NCBI RefSeq assembly: GCF_004138485.1 | Contig: NZ_RYEV01000009.1 | Coordinates: 124,001 to 188,000 of the forward strand | Source: Peristeroidobacter soli | GTDB taxonomy: Bacteria > Pseudomonadota > Gammaproteobacteria > Steroidobacterales > Steroidobacteraceae | DNA length: 64,000 nt | Direction of reading: 5' to 3' | Shown: piece by piece, positions 17,127 to 25,278 of the stretch | Position numbering within the stretch: position 1 is the stretch's first letter | How the letters are laid out: every line of letters starts with the position of its first letter | Notes under the pieces: generated by a model | Seen by the model: only the letters and a program-made list of their open reading frames with translations | Told to the model about the DNA's origin: nothing | Database searches by the model: none | Translations under genes and position numbers: made by a program

Positions 17127-18551
17127 ATGAACAACCGACACGCGATCTATATCGACGGCAGGTGGCTGCAGATTCAGGCCCCATCGTTTTGCGTCAGCGA
17201 CGCCGCGACGGGCGAACCGATGACGAGCATCTGCCTCGCATCCGCGGAGCACGTGAACCTCGCGGTACGCTCGGCCCAGAAGGCACTGCCGATCTGGGCC
17301 GCCGCCACGCCGGAGCAACGCAGTCACGTACTGAATCAGATCGCGGACGGTCTCGAAGCCCGCGCCACCGAACTTGCTCACGTCATCGCCCGCGAAGTCG
17401 GAATGCCGCTACGTCTGTGCGAGATGATTCAAGTGGCAGCGCCCATTGCCGCGTGGCGATCCTATGCGGGCCTCGCCGCGCAGGCTCGTAACGAAAGGTC
17501 GATCGGTCACTCGCTCGTGATCGACGAGCCAGTGGGTGTCGTTGCCGCGATCACGCCTTGGAACTATCCGCTACACCAGATAACCGCCAAAGTCGCCGCC
17601 GCATTGGCCGCTGGAGCGACAGTCGTGCTGAAGCCTTCGGAGATCGCTCCCTCGAGCGCGCTGATATTGGCGGAAATCATCGATGGCTCCGACCTGCCCG
17701 CCGGCGCGTTCAACATGCTGACCGGACTCGGCAGCGAAGTCGGCACAGCGCTGGTCGAGCATCCGGACGTGACGATGGTGTCCTTCACCGGTTCGACCGA
17801 AACCGGCAAGCACGTCGCGGCGCTCGCGTCCCGCGGCATCAAACGCCTCTCGTTGGAGCTGGGCGGCAAATCGCCGGCCGTCGTCCTGGAAGGCGCCGAC
17901 CTTACGCAGGCCGTCAAATCCACCCTCGCCTCGTGTTTGCTGAACTCCGGCCAGACATGCAACGCACTGACACGGCTCATCGTCCCGGAGGCGCGGTTCG
18001 AAGCGGTCGCGCAGCTGCTGCGAGAATTGCTGCCGAAGTACATCGTCGGCGATCCGATGGAACGAACTACTCGCATGGGTCCGCTCGTCTCCGAACAGCA
18101 GAGGCGCAGAGTGACTGCGTTCGTCGACGACGCGATTCGTGCCGGCATTCCTGTCATCGCCAGAGGCAATCTTCCCGAGCAGCTGACCGGCGGATTCTTT
18201 TTCGCGCCCATTGTTTTCGGTCCGGCTCCCGAGCACTGCGCGCTGGTACAGCAGGAAATCTTCGGACCGGTACTGACAGTGCAGACTCACCAGGGTGTGG
18301 ACGACGCCGTGCGCTTGGCCAACGGCACGCCGTTCGGTCTCGCCGCGGCCGTGTGGGCCGACACCGATGAGACTGCAATCGCCGTCGCCCGTCGCATTCG
18401 CGCAGGACAGATAGATCTGAACGGTGCTCCGTTCAATCTTGCCGCGCCATTCGGCGGCTTCGGTGCATCGGGCCTCGGCCGCGAGAATGGCGAGGCCGGT
18501 CTCAGCGAATTCCTCGAAACAAAATCCTTGCAGAGAAAAGCGACCGCCTGA
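17127..18551 (+). CDS. NAD(P)-dependent aldehyde dehydrogenase
   Basis: 474 residues, full length for the superfamily. The start MNNRHAIYIDGRWLQ is typical. The N-site segment is TPWNYPLHQI, the cofactor helix region is GATVVLKPSEIAP with FTGSTETGKHV, the general base Glu is in LSLELGGKSPAVV, and the catalytic Cys is in NSGQTCNALTRLIV. It oxidises an aldehyde to a carboxylic acid, probably one arising from the imported substrate. It is the first gene of a six-gene rightward operon (17.1-23.9 kb) behind an ECF-sigma promoter. The true aldehyde is not deducible. Confidence 0.92.
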   Translation: MNNRHAIYIDGRWLQIQAPSFCVSDAATGEPMTSICLASAEHVNLAVRSAQKALPIWAAATPEQRSHVLNQIADGLEARATELAHVIAREVGMPLRLCEMIQVAAPIAAWRSYAGLAAQARNERSIGHSLVIDEPVGVVAAITPWNYPLHQITAKVAAALAAGATVVLKPSEIAPSSALILAEIIDGSDLPAGAFNMLTGLGSEVGTALVEHPDVTMVSFTGSTETGKHVAALASRGIKRLSLELGGKSPAVVLEGADLTQAVKSTLASCLLNSGQTCNALTRLIVPEARFEAVAQLLRELLPKYIVGDPMERTTRMGPLVSEQQRRRVTAFVDDAIRAGIPVIARGNLPEQLTGGFFFAPIVFGPAPEHCALVQQEIFGPVLTVQTHQGVDDAVRLANGTPFGLAAAVWADTDETAIAVARRIRAGQIDLNGAPFNLAAPFGGFGASGLGRENGEAGLSEFLETKSLQRKATA

Positions 18552-18600
18552 CTTCACGCCGCGGAATGACTGGCGACCGACTCCCAACATCAGGTGACGC

Positions 18601-19098
18601 TTGCGAACCGAGCCGATCGAGATCCTGAGCAGAAGAATCTTCCGCGCGTTCTCCGATGCGGTAGCACTGCATGATGGCCAGCGCCTCGCCCGGCTGTTCA
18701 CGGAGCAAGGCACCTATACCGATTGTTTCTATGGAACCGCCACGGGCCACGAGCAAATCGCGCGCCTCATCGATCGTGAGTTCTTCGGCACAGCGGACGA
18801 TTTTCGATGGACCTTCCATGACCCGGTCGGAAGCAGCGAGCTGCTGTACGCACGCTACGCGTTCTCGTACCGCTCGAAAGTTGCCACCGCGCCCGCGTCA
18901 CGTGTCGGATTCGAAGGTGTCGCGATCGTATCGCTACACGGCGAGCAGATCGCCTCCTACCGGGAGATCGCCAATACAGGGCCCATGCTCGCCTCGCTGG
19001 GCTACGCCTCGGATCACCTGCGGAAGATTCTGTTGCGAGAGAACCAGCGAGTATGGTCGCAGCCGCAGTTTCGGAGTCACACAGATGCCGGTGAGTGA
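18601..19098 (+). CDS. SnoaL-like / NTF2-fold protein
   Basis: 165 residues, apparently from a TTG at 18601 with AGGTGA upstream; there is no earlier in-frame ATG and the next Met is far inside. The pattern FSDAVALHDGQRLARLFTEQ, then FRWTFHDPVGSSELLYARYA and IASYREIANTG, fits the SnoaL-like NTF2 fold. This cone-shaped pocket is used by isomerases, dehydratases and cyclases of ring compounds, and also by many proteins of unknown role. It lies between the aldehyde dehydrogenase and the hydratase/dehydrogenase fusion and overlaps the latter by 14 bp, so it probably acts on an intermediate of the pathway. Confidence 0.7.
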   Translation: MRTEPIEILSRRIFRAFSDAVALHDGQRLARLFTEQGTYTDCFYGTATGHEQIARLIDREFFGTADDFRWTFHDPVGSSELLYARYAFSYRSKVATAPASRVGFEGVAIVSLHGEQIASYREIANTGPMLASLGYASDHLRKILLRENQRVWSQPQFRSHTDAGE

Positions 19099-21046
19099 AG
19101 GAACTGCCCTCGGGACGCAACTCGCCGCGCCGGCGCCCGAGACATCGTTCAGCAGCACCGTGGCTGCGCGCATCGATGCAAACATCGGGTTCATCTACAT
19201 CGACAACCCGCCGGTGAACGCGCTGTCTCACAGCGTGCGCTCCGGTTTGTCCGCGGCGGTCCGAACATTCTCCGATGCGCCCGGCGTTCAGGCGATCATA
19301 GTCATCGGCAAGGGACAAACCTTCCCGGCCGGGGCGGATATCCGCGAGTTCGGCCGGCCCATTGAAGAGCCCGCGCTCAATGCCGTCAATCTCAGCATCG
19401 AAGCGTGTCGCAAGCCCGTCATTGCCGCCATTCACGGCACAGCGCTGGGCGGCGGGCTGGAGATCGCGCTCGCCTGTCATTTCCGAATCGCTCTCGCCTC
19501 CGCCCGGCTGGGACTGCCCGAAGTGAAGCTGGGGGTCATCCCGGGTGCCGGCGGAACTCAGCGGTTGCCACGGCTCATCGGCATCGAGCAGGCCCTGCGG
19601 GCAATAGCGACCTCTCGCATCCTCGATGCCGCGGAGGCGCTGCAACTCGGACTGGTCGATGCGATCGTTGCCGACGATCTGCACGCTCACGCCATCCGCT
19701 TCGCCCAACAGGTCATCGCGGAAGGCCGCCCGCTCCGCCTGGTTCGCGACCTGCAAGACAAGCTCGCTCCAGCCAGTGCCGGGGTGTTCGACGAATTCGA
19801 GAGCAACTTGCCGGCGCGGCTGCGAAATCGCCTCGCCGCGACCCGAGCCATTCGCAGTGTGCGCAATGCCGCTGCATTACCCTTCGATGAGGGCTTGCGC
19901 AAAGAACGTGAGTACGTCGAAGAGTGCAAGGCCTCGCCGCAATCGGCTGCTCTGCAATACGTGTTCTTCGCCGAGCGGGCAGCATTCAAGTTCGATGGCT
20001 ACATTGCCGGCGCTCTCGCCGGACCCGAGCCGCTCGTGGGCATCGCCGGGGCCGGCGCGCTGCGCACGCCGCTCGCGGCTGCCCTGCTGATCGGCGGCTG
20101 TCGAGTGCTGCTGTTCGATCAAAACGCTCGTGCGCTGTCCGATGCGTCGAGCGCGATCGTCGAGCGCCTCGAGAGATTGTCATCCAAAGGCCGCATCGCT
20201 TCCCGACAAGAACTGCAGTCGCTCACCGCTGCGCTCGAAGTCACCAGCGAGGCCGCTTCGCTGCGACATTGCACCGCTGTCATCGAAGTGGAGCCGGATA
20301 TGCTTTCGAGCAAGTCCGCAATAGTCGGTGCATTGAGCGCCCTGGTTGGCGAGAAAACCGCGCTCATCACAACTACCGCGCTCCTGTCCGTGGATGAGAT
20401 CGCCGCCGCGAGCCGGCGCCCCGCGAACGTCGTCGGCATGCATTTCTTCATTCCAGCATCGACGATGCGCCAGGTGGAGATCGTGCGCACCGACAGGTCC
20501 AGCAACCTCGCGGCATCGATCGCCGTCGAGCTGAGCCGGCGGCTCGAAAAAATTCCCGTCGTGAGCCGCGACTGCGACGGTTTCGTAGGCGATCGAACCC
20601 TGCGCGCTTACTTGAAAGAAGCCATCGCGATTCTCGAGGAAGGCGTGCCGGCCGCGCACATCGACGCCGCGCTACGCGACTTCGGCATGGCCCACGGCCC
20701 ATTCGAGCTTTGTGACTTCATCGGCTTGGATCTGGCGCAGCGGATTCTGGACGGACGCAGCGGGCCTGGTGAGACCGGGACGAAGCTGATCGATCTGCAA
20801 CGCGCCGGAACGCCGGACGGCATGCCTGCGCATGCAGGCACATCCATCCCGAAGATCCTCGCAGCAGCCATCGTGGAGCGCTGCCTGCTCGCCGCGGCCG
20901 CCGAAGCGAAACGACTCGTGGCCGAAGGCATCGTGTCTCGCCCCAGCGATGTCGACATCGTCTGGGTCAACGGGCTCGGCTTTCCAGAGCATTGCGGCGG
21001 GCCGCTGTTCTGGGCCACCCAGACCACGGCCAGCGTCCAGCGCTGA
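19085..21046 (+). CDS. Enoyl-CoA hydratase / 3-hydroxyacyl-CoA dehydrogenase fusion (FadB/MFE-1 type)
   Basis: About 653 residues from the ATG at 19085. Residues about 30-220 are a crotonase domain with PAGADIREF for the oxyanion hole and both usual glutamates (GTALGGGLEIALA and LPEVKLGVIPGAGGT). From about 310 comes the dehydrogenase Rossmann domain, then two 3HCDH C-terminal domains (DCDGFVGDRTLRAYLKEAI; VNGLGFPEHCGGPLFW). The catalytic His is in GMHFFIPASTMRQVE. Oddly, the dinucleotide motif reads GAGALRTPLA where GAGTMGxGIA is normal: the third glycine is Arg. The protein should hydrate an enoyl-CoA and oxidise the 3-hydroxyacyl-CoA, but cofactor binding by the second half is in question. 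Confidence 0.88.
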   Translation: MPVSEGTALGTQLAAPAPETSFSSTVAARIDANIGFIYIDNPPVNALSHSVRSGLSAAVRTFSDAPGVQAIIVIGKGQTFPAGADIREFGRPIEEPALNAVNLSIEACRKPVIAAIHGTALGGGLEIALACHFRIALASARLGLPEVKLGVIPGAGGTQRLPRLIGIEQALRAIATSRILDAAEALQLGLVDAIVADDLHAHAIRFAQQVIAEGRPLRLVRDLQDKLAPASAGVFDEFESNLPARLRNRLAATRAIRSVRNAAALPFDEGLRKEREYVEECKASPQSAALQYVFFAERAAFKFDGYIAGALAGPEPLVGIAGAGALRTPLAAALLIGGCRVLLFDQNARALSDASSAIVERLERLSSKGRIASRQELQSLTAALEVTSEAASLRHCTAVIEVEPDMLSSKSAIVGALSALVGEKTALITTTALLSVDEIAAASRRPANVVGMHFFIPASTMRQVEIVRTDRSSNLAASIAVELSRRLEKIPVVSRDCDGFVGDRTLRAYLKEAIAILEEGVPAAHIDAALRDFGMAHGPFELCDFIGLDLAQRILDGRSGPGETGTKLIDLQRAGTPDGMPAHAGTSIPKILAAAIVERCLLAAAAEAKRLVAEGIVSRPSDVDIVWVNGLGFPEHCGGPLFWATQTTASVQR

Positions 21047-21080
21047 GCCGCAATGTTTTCGATCCGATCAGGAGACTCTC

Positions 21081-21890
21081 ATGTCCGACGTTGCCCTCTA
21101 TCATGAAATTGTTTGCGAAACGCTCGGCCCGGTGCGCCGCATCCTGCTGAACCGCCCGCAACTGCGTAACGCGCAGAACCGCACGATGCTCGATGAGATC
21201 GACGCCGCCTTCGCCGCTGCCGCTGCGGATCCCACGATCCGCGTGATCATCCTGGCAGCCGCCGGAGATCACTTCTCCGCCGGACACGATCTCAAGGAAG
21301 CTCAGCGCGATCGCTCGCATCAGTCCGCCGAACAGCGTTTCCATCAGGAGGAAGCCAAGTACTACCAGATTTGCATGCACATCCACGATTGTCCGAAACC
21401 GACGCTTGCGCAGGTGCAGGGAGCATGCCTTGCCGGTGGCCTGATGCTGGCGGGTATGTGCGATCTGATCGTCGCCGCCGAGGACGCTTTCTTCTCCGAC
21501 CCGACCGTGCACAGCGTCTCTCTGGCCAGCCTGGAGGTGCTCGCCTATCCGTTCTATCTCGGGCCGCGCAGAGCCAAGGATCTGCTGCTCACAGGCAGGC
21601 GCCTGCCAGCGAGCGAGGCGCTGCAGTTCGGGTTGGTGAACCGTGTCGTACCGCGCGCAGAACTGGAGAGCACGACACTGAAGCTCGCCGAACACATCGC
21701 GAAGGCGGCACCGTTCGCGGTGCGCCTGGCGAAGCGCTCTGTCAATCGAATGATGGACATGGCCGGCTTTCGTACCGCGCTGGAGGCGCATTTCGACACG
21801 CATCAGGTCACCCATCACAGTGACGAGTTCGCTGCCGTGATCAATGGCAGCCTCGCCAACAGCATCGATCGCGGCAAGGCGCTGCGTTGA
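21081..21890 (+). CDS. Crotonase-superfamily protein (annotated family: enoyl-CoA hydratase)
   Basis: 269 residues; the ATG at 21081 has AGGAG seven bases upstream. The fold markers are clear: LNRPQLRNAQNRTMLDEI, the CoA/oxyanion segment HFSAGHDLKEA and the second half LAGGLMLAGMCDLIVAA. The two hydratase glutamates are missing, however: GGLML replaces the usual GGCEL, and SDPTVHSVSLASLE stands where GQPEI is expected. It is thus probably not a simple hydratase. Crotonases without these residues include hydrolases, decarboxylases and C-C bond lyases. It is the fourth gene of the operon. Confidence 0.85.
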   Translation: MSDVALYHEIVCETLGPVRRILLNRPQLRNAQNRTMLDEIDAAFAAAAADPTIRVIILAAAGDHFSAGHDLKEAQRDRSHQSAEQRFHQEEAKYYQICMHIHDCPKPTLAQVQGACLAGGLMLAGMCDLIVAAEDAFFSDPTVHSVSLASLEVLAYPFYLGPRRAKDLLLTGRRLPASEALQFGLVNRVVPRAELESTTLKLAEHIAKAAPFAVRLAKRSVNRMMDMAGFRTALEAHFDTHQVTHHSDEFAAVINGSLANSIDRGKALR

Positions 21891-21907
21891 TCGTACGGAG
21901 CTCGCAC

Positions 21908-22783
21908 ATGTCACAACCAGTAATCATCACCTGTGCCGTGACCGGTGGCGCTCCGATCGTGGAGAAGAACCGCGTACCGGTGACGCCGCAGGAGATCGCG
22001 GACTCGGCGCTCGAGGCGTGGCGAGCCGGCGCGGCCATCGTTCACATCCATGTGCGCGACCCGAACACGGGACAGCAAAGCAATGAGTTCCGTTACTACG
22101 AAGACGTCGTCAATCGGATTCGCCGCAGCGGCTCGGACGTCCTGATCAACCTGACCACGGGCTTCGGCGGACGATACATTCCCAATCTGGAGGATCGTGA
22201 CCGGATCGGCCCAGGCTCGAATGTCATCAGCCCCGCCGACCGCTGCCGACACGTGGTCGAGTTGCGGCCGGAGCTGTGCTCGCTCGACATGGGTTCGATG
22301 AACTTCGGAAACATCGTGTTCGTCAACACGCCGGCCATCGTCGCCGAGATCGCCAAAGCAGTCACCGCGGCCGGCGTGCTGCCGGAGCTGGAAATCTTCG
22401 AGCCGGGCCATCTGCGGCTCGCCCGGGAACTGCTCGCCAACGGCACCCTGCCCGCTCCCGGCTATTTTCAGTTGTGTCTGGGCGTGCGATGGGGCAGCGC
22501 TGCCGATACCCGGACCATGCAATTCCTGGTGGATCAACTGCCCGCCGAGGCGCGGTGGTCGGCGTTCGGCGTGGCGCACAGCCACTTCGCCATGGCTGCG
22601 CAGTCACTGATCCTGGGAGGCCATGTGCGAGTCGGTCTGGAAGACAATCTTTACATCGAGCGCGGCGTTGCCGCTCCCGGCAACTACAGTCTGGTGGAAC
22701 GCGCCGTGGTGCTCGCCAACGCGCTGGGCAGACCCGTGGCATCCGCTCGAGAAGCCCGAACCCTGCTTGGAATATTGTCATGA
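21908..22783 (+). CDS. Beta-keto acid cleavage enzyme (BKACE, 3-keto-5-aminohexanoate cleavage family)
   Basis: About 291 residues from the ATG at 21908. The family start PVIITCAVTGGAP is followed by VPVTPQEIADSALEAWRAGA and the metal-site HIHVRDPNTG, then INLTTGFGG, PELCSLDMGSMNFGN and ELEIFEPGHL. BKACE enzymes are zinc (beta/alpha)8 barrels that condense a beta-keto acid with acetyl-CoA, giving acetoacetate and a new CoA ester. Here it could release an acyl-CoA from a beta-keto acid made by the upstream enzymes. Its stop overlaps the next start (ATGA). Confidence 0.88.
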   Translation: MSQPVIITCAVTGGAPIVEKNRVPVTPQEIADSALEAWRAGAAIVHIHVRDPNTGQQSNEFRYYEDVVNRIRRSGSDVLINLTTGFGGRYIPNLEDRDRIGPGSNVISPADRCRHVVELRPELCSLDMGSMNFGNIVFVNTPAIVAEIAKAVTAAGVLPELEIFEPGHLRLARELLANGTLPAPGYFQLCLGVRWGSAADTRTMQFLVDQLPAEARWSAFGVAHSHFAMAAQSLILGGHVRVGLEDNLYIERGVAAPGNYSLVERAVVLANALGRPVASAREARTLLGILS

Positions 22784-23919
22784 GCTGGCCATGCACTCCT
22801 GACGATCGGAAACTGCAGCAACCCTATGCAAGGCGGCGCACGCGCCTCGCCGAGGCATTGCGCGAGCGCGGCTTGGGCGCGGCGGCCATTTTGCCCGGAC
22901 CTTCTTTCTACTATTTCACCGGCCTGCATTTCCTGTTGCTGGGCCGACCCACGATGATTGTCATCACCGCCGACGGTGAGCTGCTGGCCTTGCTGCCGGA
23001 ACTGGAACGGCTGAAATGGCTCGAGCACTATCACGACACACGGACGTTCTTCTGGCAGGACAGCGACGGCCACCAGGCCGCATTCGATGCTCTGGTTCGC
23101 ACTCTCGGCCCGATGCGTCTCGGCATCGAGAGCCGGCGCATGCGGACTTTCGAAGCTGACGAGTTCCGCTGGCGGCTGGGCAGCGATGCCTTGATCGACG
23201 TCGAACGCATCCTGGAACGCCAACGCATGGTCAAGGAGATTGCCGAGATCGAATGTATCGAGCGCGCGATCGCGATCACACAGCGTGCGTTGGGCGAGAC
23301 GCTGGAACTGATCAGAACGGGCCAGACCGAGCTGGACGTGCAGAAGATTCTCAGCATCCGCATGCTCGAAGGCGGTGCCGACGGGCTCGGCTTCGAGCCA
23401 CTGGTGCTGTTCGGAAGCAATGCCGCGAATCCCCATGGCACCTCGGCAGATCGGCCGCTACGGCCGGGCGATCCGATTCTCATCGACTGTTCCGCACGCA
23501 TTCAGGGTTATCACTCCGCCTTGAGCTGCAGCGCGTTCTGCAAATACGTGAGCGACGAGCATGCAAAGATTCATGAGGCTGTGGTGACCGCGAGCAAAGT
23601 CGGCCTGGGCGCGGTCGAGTCTGGCATGACCGCACATCAACTCAATGGCGCTCTCATGGATTCGCTACGAAGCTCGGGGTACGCGGACATGATCGTTCAT
23701 CGCGGCGGTCACGGCCTCGGGCTCGCGATTCACGAGGCGCCGTACATTCAGGAGAGCGAGCACGAAGTGCTGCCCGAGGGCGCCGTGGTGCTGCTGGAGC
23801 CGGCGTTGTATCGCCAGGGAGAGATTGGCGTGAGACTGGAGGACGTGGTTCTGGTGCAAGCAGGCACCTCGCGAGCGCTGACGAGCTTCAGCCGGGAACT
23901 GAAGATCGTGGGCAAGTAA
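22780..23919 (+). CDS. M24-family (aminopeptidase P / creatinase fold) protein with an altered metal site
   Basis: About 379 residues from the ATG at 22780. The N-terminal creatinase-type domain covers about 1-135 and the pita-bread catalytic domain about 145-379. Metal ligands seen: first Asp in ILIDCSARI, His in RGGHGLGLAIHE, Glu in VVLLEPALY and Glu in VRLEDVVLV. The second Asp of the family motif (GYxSDxTRT) is replaced: the sequence is GYHSALSCSAF. A normal dinuclear centre is therefore unlikely. Creatinase and the DMSP lyase DddP show that this fold can do non-peptidase C-N or C-S chemistry. It is the last gene of the operon and faces the CobW gene. Confidence 0.85.
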   Translation: MSWPCTPDDRKLQQPYARRRTRLAEALRERGLGAAAILPGPSFYYFTGLHFLLLGRPTMIVITADGELLALLPELERLKWLEHYHDTRTFFWQDSDGHQAAFDALVRTLGPMRLGIESRRMRTFEADEFRWRLGSDALIDVERILERQRMVKEIAEIECIERAIAITQRALGETLELIRTGQTELDVQKILSIRMLEGGADGLGFEPLVLFGSNAANPHGTSADRPLRPGDPILIDCSARIQGYHSALSCSAFCKYVSDEHAKIHEAVVTASKVGLGAVESGMTAHQLNGALMDSLRSSGYADMIVHRGGHGLGLAIHEAPYIQESEHEVLPEGAVVLLEPALYRQGEIGVRLEDVVLVQAGTSRALTSFSRELKIVGK

Positions 23920-23955
23920 TCGCGGCGGCGTGCTTCGGCTGCGCATCGGCCGAGC

Positions 23956-24957
23956 TCACAACTGCCTCGAGCACGCAGCGTCGTTGTGTTCGATCTCCTC
24001 CAACTCCGCCCACAACAGCTGGAACAGCAGCTGGGGCCACGCATCGGGCAGCCCTCGGCCGATGATGGAAATTCTGGTCCTGCGATCCGGCGAGGGCCAT
24101 GTCGACAGTCGGGTCACCTCCGCCTTTCGATGGCTCGTGCCTTGAACGACGATGGGATAGTCGGCCGCGCCGGCGACATTCAGGATGCCCTTGACGCGCA
24201 GCAGCCGGCTGCCGGCGTTGGCCGACAACCCTTCCAGGAACAGCGACATCAATGCCGCCGGCAACGGCCGCTCCTCGATGATTGCGATGGCTCGCACATC
24301 CCGCAGATGATCGCGTCCCACGCTTTCGCGCGGCAAATACTCACCGAGCGGAGCGGCGAAGTCTTCACCCTTCCGCGAGCCGAACAGATCGTCACGGGAC
24401 AGCTCATCAGCGTCGCTGCCATCGATCGCCGCGGTGGGATTCAAAGCGCGAATCAGCGTGACCAATCTCAGCGGCAACGGATGTGTATCCAGCTTGGTCA
24501 ACTTGATCCGGTCCGCGAATATCACTTGCTGTCTGGCCTCCGCACAGCCCTCGAGGGTCTCCAGTCCCACGTCCACGGTCACGACCACATGACCGCGTGA
24601 AAACATTCCCGACATCGGCCCGCCCGGCCCGATGAGCTGCAGAACCGCCAGCGGGTCGGCCAGACCGGAAGTCTCGACCACCACGCGCTCGACGTCGATC
24701 TCTCCTCGCCGGGCGCGGCTCCAGAGCGTTCGCAACGCATTCTCCAGTCCACTGCGAGCGCTACAGCACAGACATCCATTGGATAGCAGGATGGTCTGGT
24801 CCTCGCCGGTCTCCAGCAACTCATGATCGATGCCGACCACGCCGAACTCGTTCACGACCACCGCGGTACCGCTCATGTCCGGCTCCTGCAACAGACGGCG
24901 CAGACGCGTCGTCTTGCCGCTGCCGAGGAATCCGCTGAGGATGCCGACCGGAATCAT
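23956..24957 (-). CDS. CobW/COG0523 GTPase, metal-centre chaperone family
   Basis: 333 residues. GFLGSGKTTRLRRLL is the Walker A motif, VVNEFGVVGIDHELL follows, GCLCC is the CxCC metal-binding motif, VVVETSGLADP is Walker B and TKLD is the base-recognition motif; a C-terminal CobW domain runs to the end. COG0523 GTPases deliver zinc, cobalt or iron to specific enzymes, for example nitrile hydratase activators. As last gene of the ten-gene leftward operon it could load the hydantoinase-type amidohydrolase or another metalloenzyme of the pathway (inference). Its ATG overlaps the stop of the 107-residue gene by four bases. Confidence 0.88.
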   Translation of the reverse strand: MIPVGILSGFLGSGKTTRLRRLLQEPDMSGTAVVVNEFGVVGIDHELLETGEDQTILLSNGCLCCSARSGLENALRTLWSRARRGEIDVERVVVETSGLADPLAVLQLIGPGGPMSGMFSRGHVVVTVDVGLETLEGCAEARQQVIFADRIKLTKLDTHPLPLRLVTLIRALNPTAAIDGSDADELSRDDLFGSRKGEDFAAPLGEYLPRESVGRDHLRDVRAIAIIEERPLPAALMSLFLEGLSANAGSRLLRVKGILNVAGAADYPIVVQGTSHRKAEVTRLSTWPSPDRRTRISIIGRGLPDAWPQLLFQLLWAELEEIEHNDAACSRQL

Positions 24958-25277
24958 CCCGCCTGCTCCGATATTTTGTCACGCGGACTATTCACGGCCA
25001 GGAGCCGCCGGAGACTTGCGAGGGTGGCGAGACTGCTGTTGCATGGTTTTTCGCGCACGCTCGCAATGCCGCCGCCCGCTTGTTTCGCGATCCACCAGAG
25101 CGCGACCGCATTTCCTGGATCGTACCGGACGACCACGATGCACGTTCGTGCGCGTACGGTGATGATGTTTCCTGCTCGAACCACATCGCCGTCGACCTGC
25201 CACAGCTCGAGACTGTGCCGAAGCAGGTCGTGCAACAGTGCGACCTTCTCGACGTCGGCAATGACCCCGGCCAACAC
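24954..25277 (-). CDS. Hypothetical protein, 107 aa, between amidase and CobW genes
   Basis: A GTG at 25277, one base after the amidase stop, opens 107 codons that end in a four-base overlap with the CobW gene, so it is translationally coupled on both sides. It begins MLAGVIADVEKVALLHDLLR with a central beta-rich run (GNIITVRARTCIVVVRYDPG) and a helical tail. No signal peptide, transmembrane segment or Cys/His metal motif is visible. I do not recognise the family. Its position suggests a small partner of the amidase or of the CobW GTPase. Confidence 0.65.
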   Translation of the reverse strand: MLAGVIADVEKVALLHDLLRHSLELWQVDGDVVRAGNIITVRARTCIVVVRYDPGNAVALWWIAKQAGGGIASVREKPCNSSLATLASLRRLLAVNSPRDKISEQAG

Positions 25278-25278
25278 G

